Assembly: GCA_964017185.1 (NCBI GenBank)
Contig: OZ024877.1
Span: 9,518,201-9,582,200, forward strand
From: Rugalucina vietnamica
Taxonomy: Eukaryota > Mollusca > Bivalvia > Lucinida > Lucinidae
Length of the DNA stretch: 64,000 nt
Direction: 5' to 3'
Shown here piece by piece: positions 32,775-42,399 of the stretch (positions are counted from its first letter, which is position 1; each line of letters starts with the position of its first letter). The notes under the pieces were generated by a model. That model was given only the letters and a program-made list of their open reading frames with translations, ran no database searches and was not told where the DNA came from. Made by a program: the position numbers and the translations under genes.

Positions 32775-32871
32775 ATGGAACTAGTCTTAAAAGAAGCAGT
32801 TTTTAAAAGTTATGAAATATACTTATGTAAAGGAACATTGTAAACTCAGTCTGAAATCATTCTGGCGGGAG

Positions 32872-33136
32872 TGTCGCGAATGCTTCGCGAGTATTTAAGA
32901 TTCAGCATTTGAAAACATTTTAATATAGATTTTTCTATGTAGTAGTTTAATTGCCTTAAAATAACTTGGGGACTGATGACGTTACGTCATCAAGACGTTG
33001 CGTTAAGGTTAAATTACGTTGGTAACTACAGTGAAGAAACATGTAAAAGTAATTTTAATTCTGTGGAAATTATTATTTTATGTGGCGCAGGAAGATTAAA
33101 ATGTAAACAGCAAGTTCTTGTTTTGTGTTCGCCACA
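32872..33136 (+). repeat. LTR2 (shared middle LTR)
   Basis: Identical by eye to LTR1. It serves as the 3' LTR of the first gag unit and the 5' LTR of the second. Confidence 0.85.
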
Positions 33137-33184
33137 TAAATCATTAATTGGCGCCGTAACCCGGGAACGGCCTAGAGTTTAGAC

Positions 33185-34468
33185 ATGGCAACCTTAATCC
33201 TTAAGGAAAACAGAACAAGGTACAGACACTTGTTGCAGAAGGATTTCGACATAGGAAGGAAACTGATAGAAGAGGCTTCACAAGGACAAAGCGAGATTAA
33301 AATTTTCTACAGACGTGTGAGTAACTGTATTAGAAGATTAAATAATTTCAATGAAACCTTAGTACAGGCTAATGAAAGGTTGTCTATATCAGTGTCTGGT
33401 CGGAATGAAGCCCAGGAAGTCGATCAACTTATTACTGAGGACTGGTCATTTATCGCAGAAGTAGATGACTGTAGGTATAAGCTGGAGGACATTCTTCAGA
33501 CGCTTCCTGACCAATGTTCATCAAAAGTGAAGAATGTCAGGCAAGACAAATGCAATCAGATGATACACAATGCAACAGAAATGCAACCGGTTATGAAAGT
33601 AAAACAGGAACTCAAACAGAATAAACTAGGGTCAAAACAAGACATTCCTCGTGACAGCGTTGGCGGCGAGGACAGGGACATTCCTCGTAACAGCGTAGGC
33701 GGCGAGGTTAGGGGCATTCCCCATAACAGCGCGTGTGGCGAGAACAGGAGCATTCCTCGTGACAGCGTGGGCGTCGTGGACAGATACATTCCTTGTGACA
33801 GCGTGGACGGCGAGGACAGGAACACTCCTCGTGACAGTATTGGCGGCGAAGACAGGGACATTCCTCGTGGCAGCATGGGCGGCGGGGATAGCGACATTCC
33901 TCGTGACAGCATGGGCGGCGTGGATAGCGACATTCCTTGTGACAGCATAGGCAGCGGAGAAAGCGACATTCCTCGTGACAGCATGGACGGCGGGGATAGC
34001 GACATTCCTCGTGATGGCATGGGCAGCGGAGATAACGACATTCCTCGTGACAGCATGGGTGGCGGGGATAGCGACATTCCTCGTGACAGCAAAGACGGCG
34101 GAGATAGCGACATTCCTCGTGACAGCATAGGCGGCGAGGACAGCGACATTTCTCGTGACAGCATGGGCGGCGGGGATAGCGACATTCCTCGTCAAAACAC
34201 GAATGGCGGAGACAGAAACATTCGCCGTGACAGCAGCTGCGGTAAGAACATCGAGCTTCTTCATGAAAGGCCAGGCAGTGAAAACATATTCGGCATATCT
34301 GGTAACTGTAGTTTCAGCATTGGGGTTACTGCTAGTGATGTAAATTATCACAACAGTCATATCAAAGATTGTGAAAGAAATGATGGGTTCAACAACCAGA
34401 CACGCTTCAGAAGGAGCAAAGATTACAGCGGCTTAGAAGACCGTGACAGGGGTAAAAGCAGAAACTAA
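33185..34468 (+). CDS. Gag-like ORF 2 with 13-residue repeats (427 aa)
   Basis: It starts MATLILKENRTRYRHLLQKD. Residues 1-110 are a coiled coil that aligns with ORF 1 (RRLNNFNETLVQANERLSI, then EDWSFIAEV). Residues ~155-345 are a tandem array of the 13-residue unit DIPRDSMGGGDSD and variants, followed by a polar tail. The repeat would make a flexible acidic linker rather than a fold. No enzyme domain is present. It lies between LTR2 and LTR3. Confidence 0.55.
   Translation: MATLILKENRTRYRHLLQKDFDIGRKLIEEASQGQSEIKIFYRRVSNCIRRLNNFNETLVQANERLSISVSGRNEAQEVDQLITEDWSFIAEVDDCRYKLEDILQTLPDQCSSKVKNVRQDKCNQMIHNATEMQPVMKVKQELKQNKLGSKQDIPRDSVGGEDRDIPRNSVGGEVRGIPHNSACGENRSIPRDSVGVVDRYIPCDSVDGEDRNTPRDSIGGEDRDIPRGSMGGGDSDIPRDSMGGVDSDIPCDSIGSGESDIPRDSMDGGDSDIPRDGMGSGDNDIPRDSMGGGDSDIPRDSKDGGDSDIPRDSIGGEDSDISRDSMGGGDSDIPRQNTNGGDRNIRRDSSCGKNIELLHERPGSENIFGISGNCSFSIGVTASDVNYHNSHIKDCERNDGFNNQTRFRRSKDYSGLEDRDRGKSRN
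33640..34215 (+). repeat. 39-bp tandem repeat, about 15 units, within gag-like ORF 2
   Basis: The unit is built on 'gacattcctcgtgacagc' followed by a variable 'atgggcggcggggatagc'. The 39-base length is a multiple of three, so several other frames on both strands are also open through the array; those frames are shadows. Confidence 0.9.
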
Positions 34469-34526
34469 ATAGTACAAAAAACTGTGGTAGATGGTTTACA
34501 GTTGTCACTATTTATTGTGGTGGGAG

Positions 34527-34893
34527 TGTCGCGGACAACCGCGATAAAGATAATTATTTATGTTCTTTGAAATGGCTTTATGATGTCTCATCTTAAAAAC
34601 TGTACAGACCTTTTAGGGTTAATTATATACTGGCTAATAAACTTAATTGACAATTAGATGCTTAATAACGTTACGTCAGGTGACGTTGACGCGGGAGTTA
34701 CAACGTTAGTTACAAAAATGGCAGCACAATAAAACAACAAAAGATGTAAATTAATAAGAAAACGACAGTTTAATGGATAATAAGACTTAGGACATATTCC
34801 TAAGTTATAGGAAAATCATTATGTTATTACCTTAATGTGGCACAATATTAAATATCGTGAAATATGCACCGAGTTAGCGTTTACTTTGCCACA
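34527..34893 (+). repeat. LTR3 (diverged)
   Basis: It begins TGTCGCGGAC and ends TTTGCCACA, about 100 bases longer than LTR1 and LTR2 and only patchily similar (for example 'aacgttacgtca'). It is followed directly by the CTGGT duplication. Confidence 0.65.
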
Positions 34894-35925
34894 CTGGTCA
34901 CATGCATGATAGCAATGAAAAGATTATGGTCATCATGGCCACATAGACAAGTATGCCTGGCTCAAACTGATCTATGAACGAAACAACGTCTGAATAAAAT
35001 AATTCTGAGACAAAGGTTATAGGTCAGAACCATGCGATTATTTGTATATCAGCGGCAGCAGTACATACGTCGAGGGTCTGATTAAAACGAACCGACTTTA
35101 CGCATAAAGTTAAACTATCCTGGTCCTAACAAACTAGTTGAACGGCCCACAAACAATGTAAAACTAGCATTACAATGAAGGGAAAGAACCTGTCAACTTA
35201 TGCTTAAAGGCCAGTCTGCTGTAGGAGCTACAGTAACATTTTGAGGCGGGGAAACCTGGAAATTAATGGTGTCTGCTAGGTCAAAGTCCGGTCAGCATCA
35301 GATGTAAACAAAATATGCACATGTGCTTATCAGCTGATTCTCAGTCAGCTGATTTAACAGGCTACATGGTAAAGTAGCAGCTCAAAGTTTATAGAAACAA
35401 ATTGTATACATATTATACAGCAACTAGGGATTTGGCAAGCTTGTACATTGCAGCAGTTTGTAAACAAGTAAAGTATTGTATTTACAGTGTATTGTTATAT
35501 ACTAAGTATATCAATTGTCGCAGAAGTCAGGTCGCACTTGTAGCTGATCAGTGTCCTTTTAATGTATGTTACTAGCCTACATTGTGATTTACATTGATGA
35601 AAATGGTATGACTGAAAAATGTTGAATAGGATGTTAAGACAAACAAATAAATAATGGGGATAAAGCAATCAATAAACACAATATTTTCATCAGACATGTT
35701 TACAACAAGAAAGAACCAACTGTAGTATTAGCAATGAGAAAAATATTAGTTTACAGGACATCTCAGTCAAAAGAAATCAAACTTTAATAGTTTAGTGTAA
35801 TCTGCATTACTTTCTATGTGCACAGTCTGAATTTACTCACTAGCAAGATGAAGATGCAGAACTTGAAGACTCTGCGAAGGCTAATTAGTCTTTCATCAAG
35901 CGTTTACCACATTTTAACATATAAA

Positions 35926-37836
35926 TCACGCACTTGTATAGAATCGGGCCATGACTTTCTCCCAAATCTGTTTCACAAAATTATATGTTTTGGGTTTCAA
36001 ATTCTTATGTCCCGATCGTCTCCTTGGGTTTTTCGCTTCCTCAAATAATATCACAGATGTACAGTCTCTATCGACATTCTCATTCCAATCACAAATTGAA
36101 AGATTTGTCCTCCGTTTATATTCTTTTTCGCCAAATGTAATCCTTTTATCATGATAGATCAAGGTAGCATTATTAAAAGACTCAACATAATGCGTGTCTA
36201 CACATGCAGCATAGTCATTTGGTGTCCTGTAAACCTGCAATTTTTTGATAGCTGCTGAGAGCAAAGAAATTGCTTTTGGGTCCTTTAATTCACTTTTGGT
36301 ACATACATAGTCATCATCTTGTTTGCACCTTGACTGTGACAAACATTGTTCATGATTCCCTTTGTAATGCTCCGTAATGTTGTCAAGCATCTGTCGAAGT
36401 CTCTCGGGAGAGCCATTGCAGTTCTTCATGGCATAATATGTAGCAGTTTTTATGGAGCCTGCCTTATCGGCCAGTTCTTCGTGCCAAGTTATTCCATGCA
36501 TTTTCTTTGGCCCGGCTGTCACACTTTTCAGCGCTTTAACAATTCCTTTTGTGGCGTGCCATGTGTCATTTGCATTCTGTACATGATTATGTTCTTGAGA
36601 CAAATATTTATTTACAGAAGAATTCCTGTCATGTCCATGCATGCGAATAGAAACATTTTTGTTCTCAAATTCCTGATAAATTCTCTTCACTCCTACAAGT
36701 TCATGACGTTGGCTGATTGGGTCGTCCTGTTTTGAAATAACTTGTGCCGAAACAACCTTATGTGTAGTTCCTCCAAGAGCTATGACATCCGAATATGCAC
36801 TGTTTTTTCTTGTTCCATGTCTTGCATCAGTTATGATGTCAATGCAAATAAACTCAGACGGATCCTCAGTATTTGCAATAGCTTGAGCTATTTCCATATT
36901 TAATGCGTCCTCAAGAGCTTCATTAGCTGTGTCCTCAGTAGCTTTACAGTAGATTTCCTCCACATCTGAAAACATTGTTTCACTGCATATTCCCATTCCT
37001 ACGGCTTTACAGAAGCGCTCATATTGAATGTATCTCAAACCAGAACATTTAACACCATGGATAATCCTCATGTTGGCTAGATATTTGCCACCTTCTATAT
37101 GTGAAGAAGTATCAATTTTCACAGTGTGGCCATTTTCACAATTTAAAATTAATTTTCCAACATGCCCAAATGGCTTTATTTCAGAAACTTCAAGTGTTTT
37201 TTCACATTCTGTCTTATGGTGACTGATCCCGTAAACTAAATTGCTTAATGCAGATTGTGTGCACACAAACATGTCCTCTTCTGTGCCATTCTTTTCACAA
37301 TATAGATACTTTTTGAAGTCTTTTTCTGTCTGTTGATTTTGATTGGTTTCCTCTGTTGCATGTCCATTTTCTTTCAGGAAGCAATCTAGCACTTTATTCA
37401 ACACTTCATAATTGCTAACACCCGATATTTTATCACCAATGCATAACTTTGCTTTGTCACAATATAGATACTTTTTGAAGTCTTTTTCTGTCTGTTGATT
37501 TTGATTGGTTTCCTCTGTTGCATGTCCATTTTCTTTCAGGAAGCAATCTAGCACTTTATTCAACACTTCATAATTGCTAACACCCGATATTTTATCACCA
37601 ATGCATAACTTTGCTTTGTCTATTTTATTCATAAATTCCATTTTGTCCTCTTGATTTGACACATAATATTTTAGAGATCCTGAAATTATGGGCGTATCCT
37701 GTAGTTTTCTTTTCTTGTTCAGTTCCTTCATAACATCCCCAGAATTATTATTACGCTTTTTCCTGTTTAATTTGTTCCTTTCTTCTTCTTTAAGGCGTAG
37801 AATTGGTTCATTATTTGGTTCATTATTAGCCATCAT
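35926..37836 (-). CDS. Kolobok-like DDE transposase (636 aa)
   Basis: A long open frame beginning MMANNEPNNEP with a Lys/Arg-rich head. The core shows candidate acidic residues in the order CIDIITDARHG, SIRMHGHDRNSS, then an H-x5-D-x-WH-x2-K motif (HVQNANDTWHATKG) and a late THYVESFNNATLIYH. That series matches the DDE/RNase H-like transposases of the Kolobok group as I know them, which cut and paste at TTAA. It has an exact internal duplication of 54 residues (37298-37621). The divergent partner gene starts about 400 bases away, so the two likely share a bidirectional promoter. Being intact over 636 codons, it may be recently active. The alternative is another DDE family of domesticated type. 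Confidence 0.6.
   Translation of the reverse strand: MMANNEPNNEPILRLKEEERNKLNRKKRNNNSGDVMKELNKKRKLQDTPIISGSLKYYVSNQEDKMEFMNKIDKAKLCIGDKISGVSNYEVLNKVLDCFLKENGHATEETNQNQQTEKDFKKYLYCDKAKLCIGDKISGVSNYEVLNKVLDCFLKENGHATEETNQNQQTEKDFKKYLYCEKNGTEEDMFVCTQSALSNLVYGISHHKTECEKTLEVSEIKPFGHVGKLILNCENGHTVKIDTSSHIEGGKYLANMRIIHGVKCSGLRYIQYERFCKAVGMGICSETMFSDVEEIYCKATEDTANEALEDALNMEIAQAIANTEDPSEFICIDIITDARHGTRKNSAYSDVIALGGTTHKVVSAQVISKQDDPISQRHELVGVKRIYQEFENKNVSIRMHGHDRNSSVNKYLSQEHNHVQNANDTWHATKGIVKALKSVTAGPKKMHGITWHEELADKAGSIKTATYYAMKNCNGSPERLRQMLDNITEHYKGNHEQCLSQSRCKQDDDYVCTKSELKDPKAISLLSAAIKKLQVYRTPNDYAACVDTHYVESFNNATLIYHDKRITFGEKEYKRRTNLSICDWNENVDRDCTSVILFEEAKNPRRRSGHKNLKPKTYNFVKQIWEKVMARFYTSA
37298..37621 (-). 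repeat. Exact 162-bp tandem duplication in the transposase
   Basis: Units 37298-37459 and 37460-37621 appear identical by eye. The duplication is in frame (54 codons) and repeats the segment DKAKLCIGDKISGVSNYEVL onwards. Identity implies that it is very recent, or an assembly artefact. Confidence 0.9.
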
Positions 37837-38239
37837 GAATATAAGGTAATAAATTAATTATCTTTTCAATACAAATGAAGCATGTAAGTGAGTTGTAAAA
37901 CGTACTACTAATAAAAGTCTTCCAGGAAGGTCATAGTGCCCAGTGAATGACCCCTCTGTCAGTCTGGTGAAAAGGTTATCAAAGGGAACACATTAAGTAA
38001 AGATTGAACAAAGTTGTTTTTTCTCCATTCTAACATGTTGGTTTTTGTTCATTATTCTTTACTTCATTAATGAAAGTTGTACAATTAGAGAAAGTTTGAA
38101 TAATAATAATATAAGATTTCATTACTATTCATGCTGCAAACAAAGTGAACATTTTGGCCCTGTTGAGAGCCCTGTTTTCTTTGTGTTGACCTTGTCAAAA
38201 AATTCCGCCAAATCTCCAGTTGTGCCCCAAGAACTAACC

Positions 38240-38836
38240 ATGGCTGAAGAACCAGTAAAATATTTTACATTGAAATTGAATTATCTGCAATTTGAAACTG
38301 TGCGGAATTTGTTTATACATTCTGGATGGGACTTTGAGGATTGTGTTATTGGTCCAAATAAATCCTTTGAAACAAATGTCACAAATGACACTTTGCAAGA
38401 AAATGAAATCAGTGAGCCAACAAATCATCAACTGAGCGGTGGCCATGATGGATCTGGTGATGGTGATGATGATGGCGGTGATGATGATGGAGATAATTCT
38501 GGAGATGATGTGGGCCAGGACGGTGAATGTGGACATTGTTTTTTATCTCCATGCGTGACTGAAAACCGGCAACTATGGCTAGCTCAGCAACCACTAGCTC
38601 CACACATTAGGAATTCTGGACTACGCAAAACAAAATATAAAAACTTTTGGACAATGATGGATAGACGAGGAGCGTGGAAATTAGAAAAATACCTGCAAAA
38701 GAAGTCAAGACTATTGGGCAATGACTCTTATGTATGGACTCTACGAGAAGTTATGCCATCCTGCATTGTGAATTTAGTGCGATCTTTGTATCCGAATCCC
38801 CATGGCCAACCGTATATGGGGCATAAATGGGCGTAA
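38240..38836 (+). CDS. P2X7 ballast-like zinc domain protein of the transposon
   Basis: The frame is open from 38045, but the Met at 38240 sits in an ACCATGG context and begins MAEEPVKYFTLKLN, so I prefer it (about 198 aa). A short N-terminal domain is followed by a Gly/Asp tract (GDGDDDGGDDDGD), then a Cys-rich module: ECGHCFLSPC, LRKTKYKNFWTMMD and VMPSCIVNLVRSLYPN, ending YMGHKW. The order and spacing resemble the cytoplasmic ballast domain of vertebrate P2X7 (CG-C, LRxxxYRxxW, LPSCCxxxIRxxFP). No channel part is present. Invertebrate ballast-like domains are known outside P2X receptors; a link to transposons is inferred here from the adjacent divergent transposase. Confidence 0.5.
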   Translation: MAEEPVKYFTLKLNYLQFETVRNLFIHSGWDFEDCVIGPNKSFETNVTNDTLQENEISEPTNHQLSGGHDGSGDGDDDGGDDDGDNSGDDVGQDGECGHCFLSPCVTENRQLWLAQQPLAPHIRNSGLRKTKYKNFWTMMDRRGAWKLEKYLQKKSRLLGNDSYVWTLREVMPSCIVNLVRSLYPNPHGQPYMGHKWA

Positions 38837-39512
38837 AAATAACATGTATGTTCATTTCAAATTAAATTGAATTAATAAGCTGTTATAAACGACTATATAA
38901 AAAATTCAACTACAATTGTCTACTATTTAAATGGTGAACTAGTTTGTCTGAATAATAAGTGTGGTGTGTAACATACTTTTATTTGTGATAATATTCTTTT
39001 TGTGCATTGGATATTTATTGTTTATGGATTAATTAAAAGTGATGACTGAGAAAGTACTTCACAAATGGTGAGCTTGGCATGTTTTGTTGCTATGCATTCT
39101 CCCAGCATGTTTCATAGGAGTCCAATGTTTATCACTGCATGCAAATTTACCATGTGCTTTTCTATTTATAGTTTATTTGTATCATGTGACTTGGGTCAAG
39201 GGTGAAATTTCAAATTGAGCTGTCAGTTACCAGCAGAAAGTATGAAAATTTTGAACATAAACTGATTTAATTCATGCTCTGTGGATCATATTTGAAAAAA
39301 TCATGTACATGACTTTGTAAATGGAACAGTTATGAGCTACTGTAATTTTTTCTCTGAAGTCAAAATGATGATGGAAAGCAGAATTATTGATTTTTTACCC
39401 CTGAAGTGTAAAATGTTTGAATTTGCCACCTCCATTAATTTGGGGGCGGAGCTTCCCCTTTTATAGCAGGGGCTGGGGTTTAATTTAAACTATGCGATTG
39501 ATGTGCCTTTAA

Positions 39513-40573
39513 CTTTTGTTGGGTAAGTTAAACATTCACGCTTGAAATACACTTAAAACCCATTATTTTGAAACGAGAAACGAGTTAGTATTTCCCCATT
39601 TTCGTTTAAAGAGTTAAACAGACCAGAAACTATGTTAAAATATTTGATGTAGAATGTTGACTGAAATTAAATTTTAGAGTAACGCTTAATATTAAAACGG
39701 ATTTATTCTTTAAATGGTAAGTTTATTAAAATATCACTTTAAAATAGCTGCTTTATGTAATACATGCAGTCGTCACAATATATTCAGGCCAGTCTGATAG
39801 TTTGAAAAAGAAGTTGAACTTACTGTAAACAAAGTCACTCCAAATCATTCCATATAAACTCTTTTTTTTTCTTTTTAAAATATTTAAAATTGGACTGACT
39901 GTTTCGATGCTTAGATTTGGTCTGAGAGAAGAAGCGCACAAAGCTAGTTACATATATATGCGAGTCATGTGAGCTGCTTTGGCCTTTCAAAATATTGTGA
40001 AATATTTACATCAGATAAGCCATAAATTTGGTTACATTCCGAACCCACCTTTTGTTATATTTTGGGCTCAACGTCACGTTCGCTGAATCATTGCTGGTGA
40101 GGAGAGATCCACCTTTTGAATTACAGGTGTTCAATGTCACGCGACTGTTGAATCATAGAACTTTAAAACTGGAGATTAATGAGGTATGTTTACTTTTTCG
40201 GCGTAGGCGAGCATGGGGAATGTGGAAAAGTGTTACATGAAGCAGATTACATGTAAACGTACGCTGAGCGGCGTAAATTTATTTTGTTTTAACTGTACAC
40301 TAAAGCCGAATAAGGGCAAATACTATATCAAAAAATTCAAACACGTTCTATAAAATAAACCCATGATGTACTAGTTTTGTTTACTCTGTATAGGTGTATG
40401 ATGTCGCAGTATATTAACAAAAGAATCACCGAAGCCTGTTTAAGGTTCAATGCATCCATGAATGGTATTTTATTCAATAGAAATGTTTTGAGAGTATCTA
40501 ATATCAAAACAAATAAACTGGCGCGTTATTTGAATTTCTTATATTTCTTGTCTTAAAGAGCCCATATTTCCAA
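39513..40573. other. Right-hand Polinton remnant, no secure gene
   Basis: AT-rich with short ORFs only. It connects the Kolobok-type insertion to the tRNA-like gene and right TIR. No conserved Polinton gene is recognisable. Confidence 0.4.
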
Positions 40574-40648
40574 AGCTAGGTAGCTCAGATTGGTTAGAGC
40601 GCTGGATTATTTATCCAGAGGTCGGACGTTCGAGTCGTCCCCTGGTTA
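40574..40648 (+). tRNA. tRNA-like gene, anticodon ATT (Asn), near the Polinton right end
   Basis: A 75-base cloverleaf: acceptor AGCTAGG/CCTGGTT (two G-T pairs), box A TAGCTCAGATTGG, a perfect anticodon stem CTGGA/TCCAG around TTATTTA, and a T arm GGACG/CGTCC with box B 'gttcgagtc'. The anticodon reads ATT, unusual since Asn is normally read by GTT. A short T run follows. It could be a pseudo-tRNA or a captured tRNA; the intact stems argue for recent function. Confidence 0.6.
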
Positions 40649-40817
40649 AACTTTTATATGGGCTTTTCGATAAGACATTCTGTTTACCTACCCATTGCTA
40701 AGCAGCTCCGGGATGAACTGCATATAACTGTGGTATGATTGAATATTGCAGCTAATTTATGAAAGTTTACGCACTTGTCACATGCTAAAATACCGCTGAC
40801 ATACTCAGTCAAACATA

Positions 40818-41297
40818 GATTTCTGGGTCAGATCCAAAAAAGATATTGTTACCTACGTGTAGCAGTCGGTGTCTGGACACGCATTCCATGATCCACCCAA
40901 AACAAAAGAGAGAGAGAGAAAAAAAAATATTCCGCGGTGAGATGGGCGTCGCGATCACGTTCGCGTAGGAAAACAATGAGAGCCGTATCGAATAACGCAT
41001 CAGGGATCCACCGAACGCAGGTGTGCGAACAATAGATGACCCAGTTTAGTGAGAGTGACGCTCTATGTCATCATCCAAGATGGCGGACCGGATATTGCGC
41101 CATACCAAAATGGCGACCGGACATGATGTCATCCAAGATGGCTACCGGATGTGAGGTCAAACAAGATGGCGACCGGATATACGTTATCAAAGATGGCGAC
41201 CGGATGTGAGGTTATTTCAAGATGGCGACCGGATGTGACGTCATAGGGTCAAAAAATGTCTTTGAGACCTTTTTTGCCCTATCCATTTTACCCTACT
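40818..41297 (-). repeat. Polinton right TIR
   Basis: Inverted counterpart of 15456-15776 plus 16085-16175. It holds the same AAGATGGCGACCGGA array and TGACGTCA word. Where the left arm has its tRNA, this arm has only a short 'ccgcgga' followed by a T-run (read from the end inwards), possibly a decayed tRNA 3' end. Confidence 0.88.
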
Positions 41298-41634
41298 GAT
41301 TACTAATATAAGCCGTCTTGTTAAAATCGCCAGTCACACTATTTCAATCAATTGTATTCAAAAACCATCAAATGTCCTTAATAAATATATGTTTAAGAAT
41401 GTCATTACATAACTTAAAACATTGTCATAGGCAGGTACACATTGCATTAGATACAAGGCTATCGTAACTCTCTTTAAATAATCATGTCAACTGTTAATGA
41501 TGTTCTCAGATGTCCAGTTTTTAAATTTGATAAACTTTCAGACACTTTATGTGCTGAAAACATGCATTTGCATGGTAGCATTATACAGGGTAGTAGGTAT
41601 AGTTAGATATTCCATTTCTACTTCAGTACTTTAG

Positions 41635-41990
41635 CGAATGTGATGTAAGTTTTAAGGTATCTACAATAGATGCTAATGAACAACATTCATGTCAGAAACT
41701 GGCAATATTCACAGTACTTACATAATACCAATCGCCGAAAGTTGAAAACTTGACATTAAATCTACCAGAATTAAGATACACGCCGAAAGCAGCTTCCTGT
41801 CCAATCGGACTGCTCACGATCAATATAAACAAACTACCAGTTTAACACACATAAATATATACACAACTTGTAGAAGTTTCATCTAGGCCAGACTAATAAC
41901 CATCCAGCAATGAGCCATGCAATGTAGGGGGCGGGGTCAATTTATTTTGCGACATTGCAGGGGTATGTTATCAATGAAACGGACCTGTAC
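41635..41990 (-). repeat. Outer inverted repeat, right arm
   Basis: Inverted copy of 14941-15305. The 96-base open segment and its GT donor are kept here too (41722-41817, minus), but with GTG in place of the ATG. Confidence 0.8.
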
Positions 41991-42399
41991 ATTGATAACT
42001 TTTCATTAGTCCTTGTCCCCCACCCTTGCATAATCAAAATATATTGAAAACAACTGTATTTGTGTAAATGACATTTAATATCAAATTGCTATGTTTGGGC
42101 AAGGGGGGGGGGCTGTCAAATAGCCCCCAAACCGATAAATGGGCCCTGCTCCAGTAAAGTATACATGTTATATAATAATAATTATAATGCATATAAATAT
42201 ACTTATCAATATTATAATTGACCGTTTTTTAGATATGCCTCCGTAGACTTAAAATCTAACGTCACTTCAGCACCACACAACTATTGGTTTAACCGCGATT
42301 GGATACCTGCAAGCCGCTGTCAAAAGAATGTCACTAATGTCTACAAAACATATGGTCAGGAGTCACTGTTCAACGTAAAAATCGCTGTTTCTATTTTGC

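Larger units (their letters stand above)
31215..34893 (+). mobile_element. LTR retroelement array: LTR-gag-LTR-gag-LTR, no pol
   Basis: Three LTRs lie at 31215-31479, 32872-33136 and 34527-34893. All start TGTCGCG and end GCCACA. LTR1 and LTR2 look identical by eye; LTR3 is longer and diverged. After LTR1 and LTR2 there is a primer-binding-site-like 'ttggcgccg(g/t)aa(a)cccggg', and before LTR2 and LTR3 a short G-rich 'ggcgggag' or 'ggtgggag'. The direct repeat CTGGT flanks the whole array (31210-31214 and 34894-34898), so it behaves as one 3.7 kb insertion. There is no protease, reverse transcriptase or integrase, so it is non-autonomous. The LTR1-LTR2 identity suggests recent activity or gene conversion. 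Confidence 0.85.
35208..39508. mobile_element. Kolobok-type DNA transposon (TTAA target), 4.3 kb
   Basis: TTAA occurs at both borders (35204-35207 and 39509-39512). The element begins AGGCCAGTC and ends GATGTGCCT, giving a very short AGGC inverted end; a looser subterminal match ('aattaatgg') follows on both sides. It encodes two divergent genes: a transposase-like protein (minus) and a P2X7-ballast-like protein (plus). The borders are moderately supported because the TIRs are weak. It is inserted in the right part of the Polinton. Confidence 0.5.
15456..41297. mobile_element. Composite Polinton/Maverick, 25.8 kb, broken
   Basis: The ends AGT(C/A)GGGTAAAATGG form long inverted repeats. The 6-bp direct repeat GATTAC flanks them (15450-15455 and 41298-41303), the Polinton hallmark. 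The gene block 16231-28853 holds integrase, capsid, penton-like, protease, packaging ATPase and family B polymerase genes. The right part (about 28990-39508) is mostly later insertions: a Penelope-like fragment, an LTR array and a Kolobok-type transposon. Without them the element would be about 15-18 kb, the usual size. The TIR arms differ at only about ten positions over ~300 aligned bases by eye, so it is not very old. I estimate about six breaks in core genes; it is a fossil. Confidence 0.93.

Noticed and set aside
33556-34360. Long minus-strand open frames (209 and 242 residues) over the LTR array
   Set aside because: They exist only because the 39-bp repeat keeps every frame open; composition is monotonous and no start or domain supports them.
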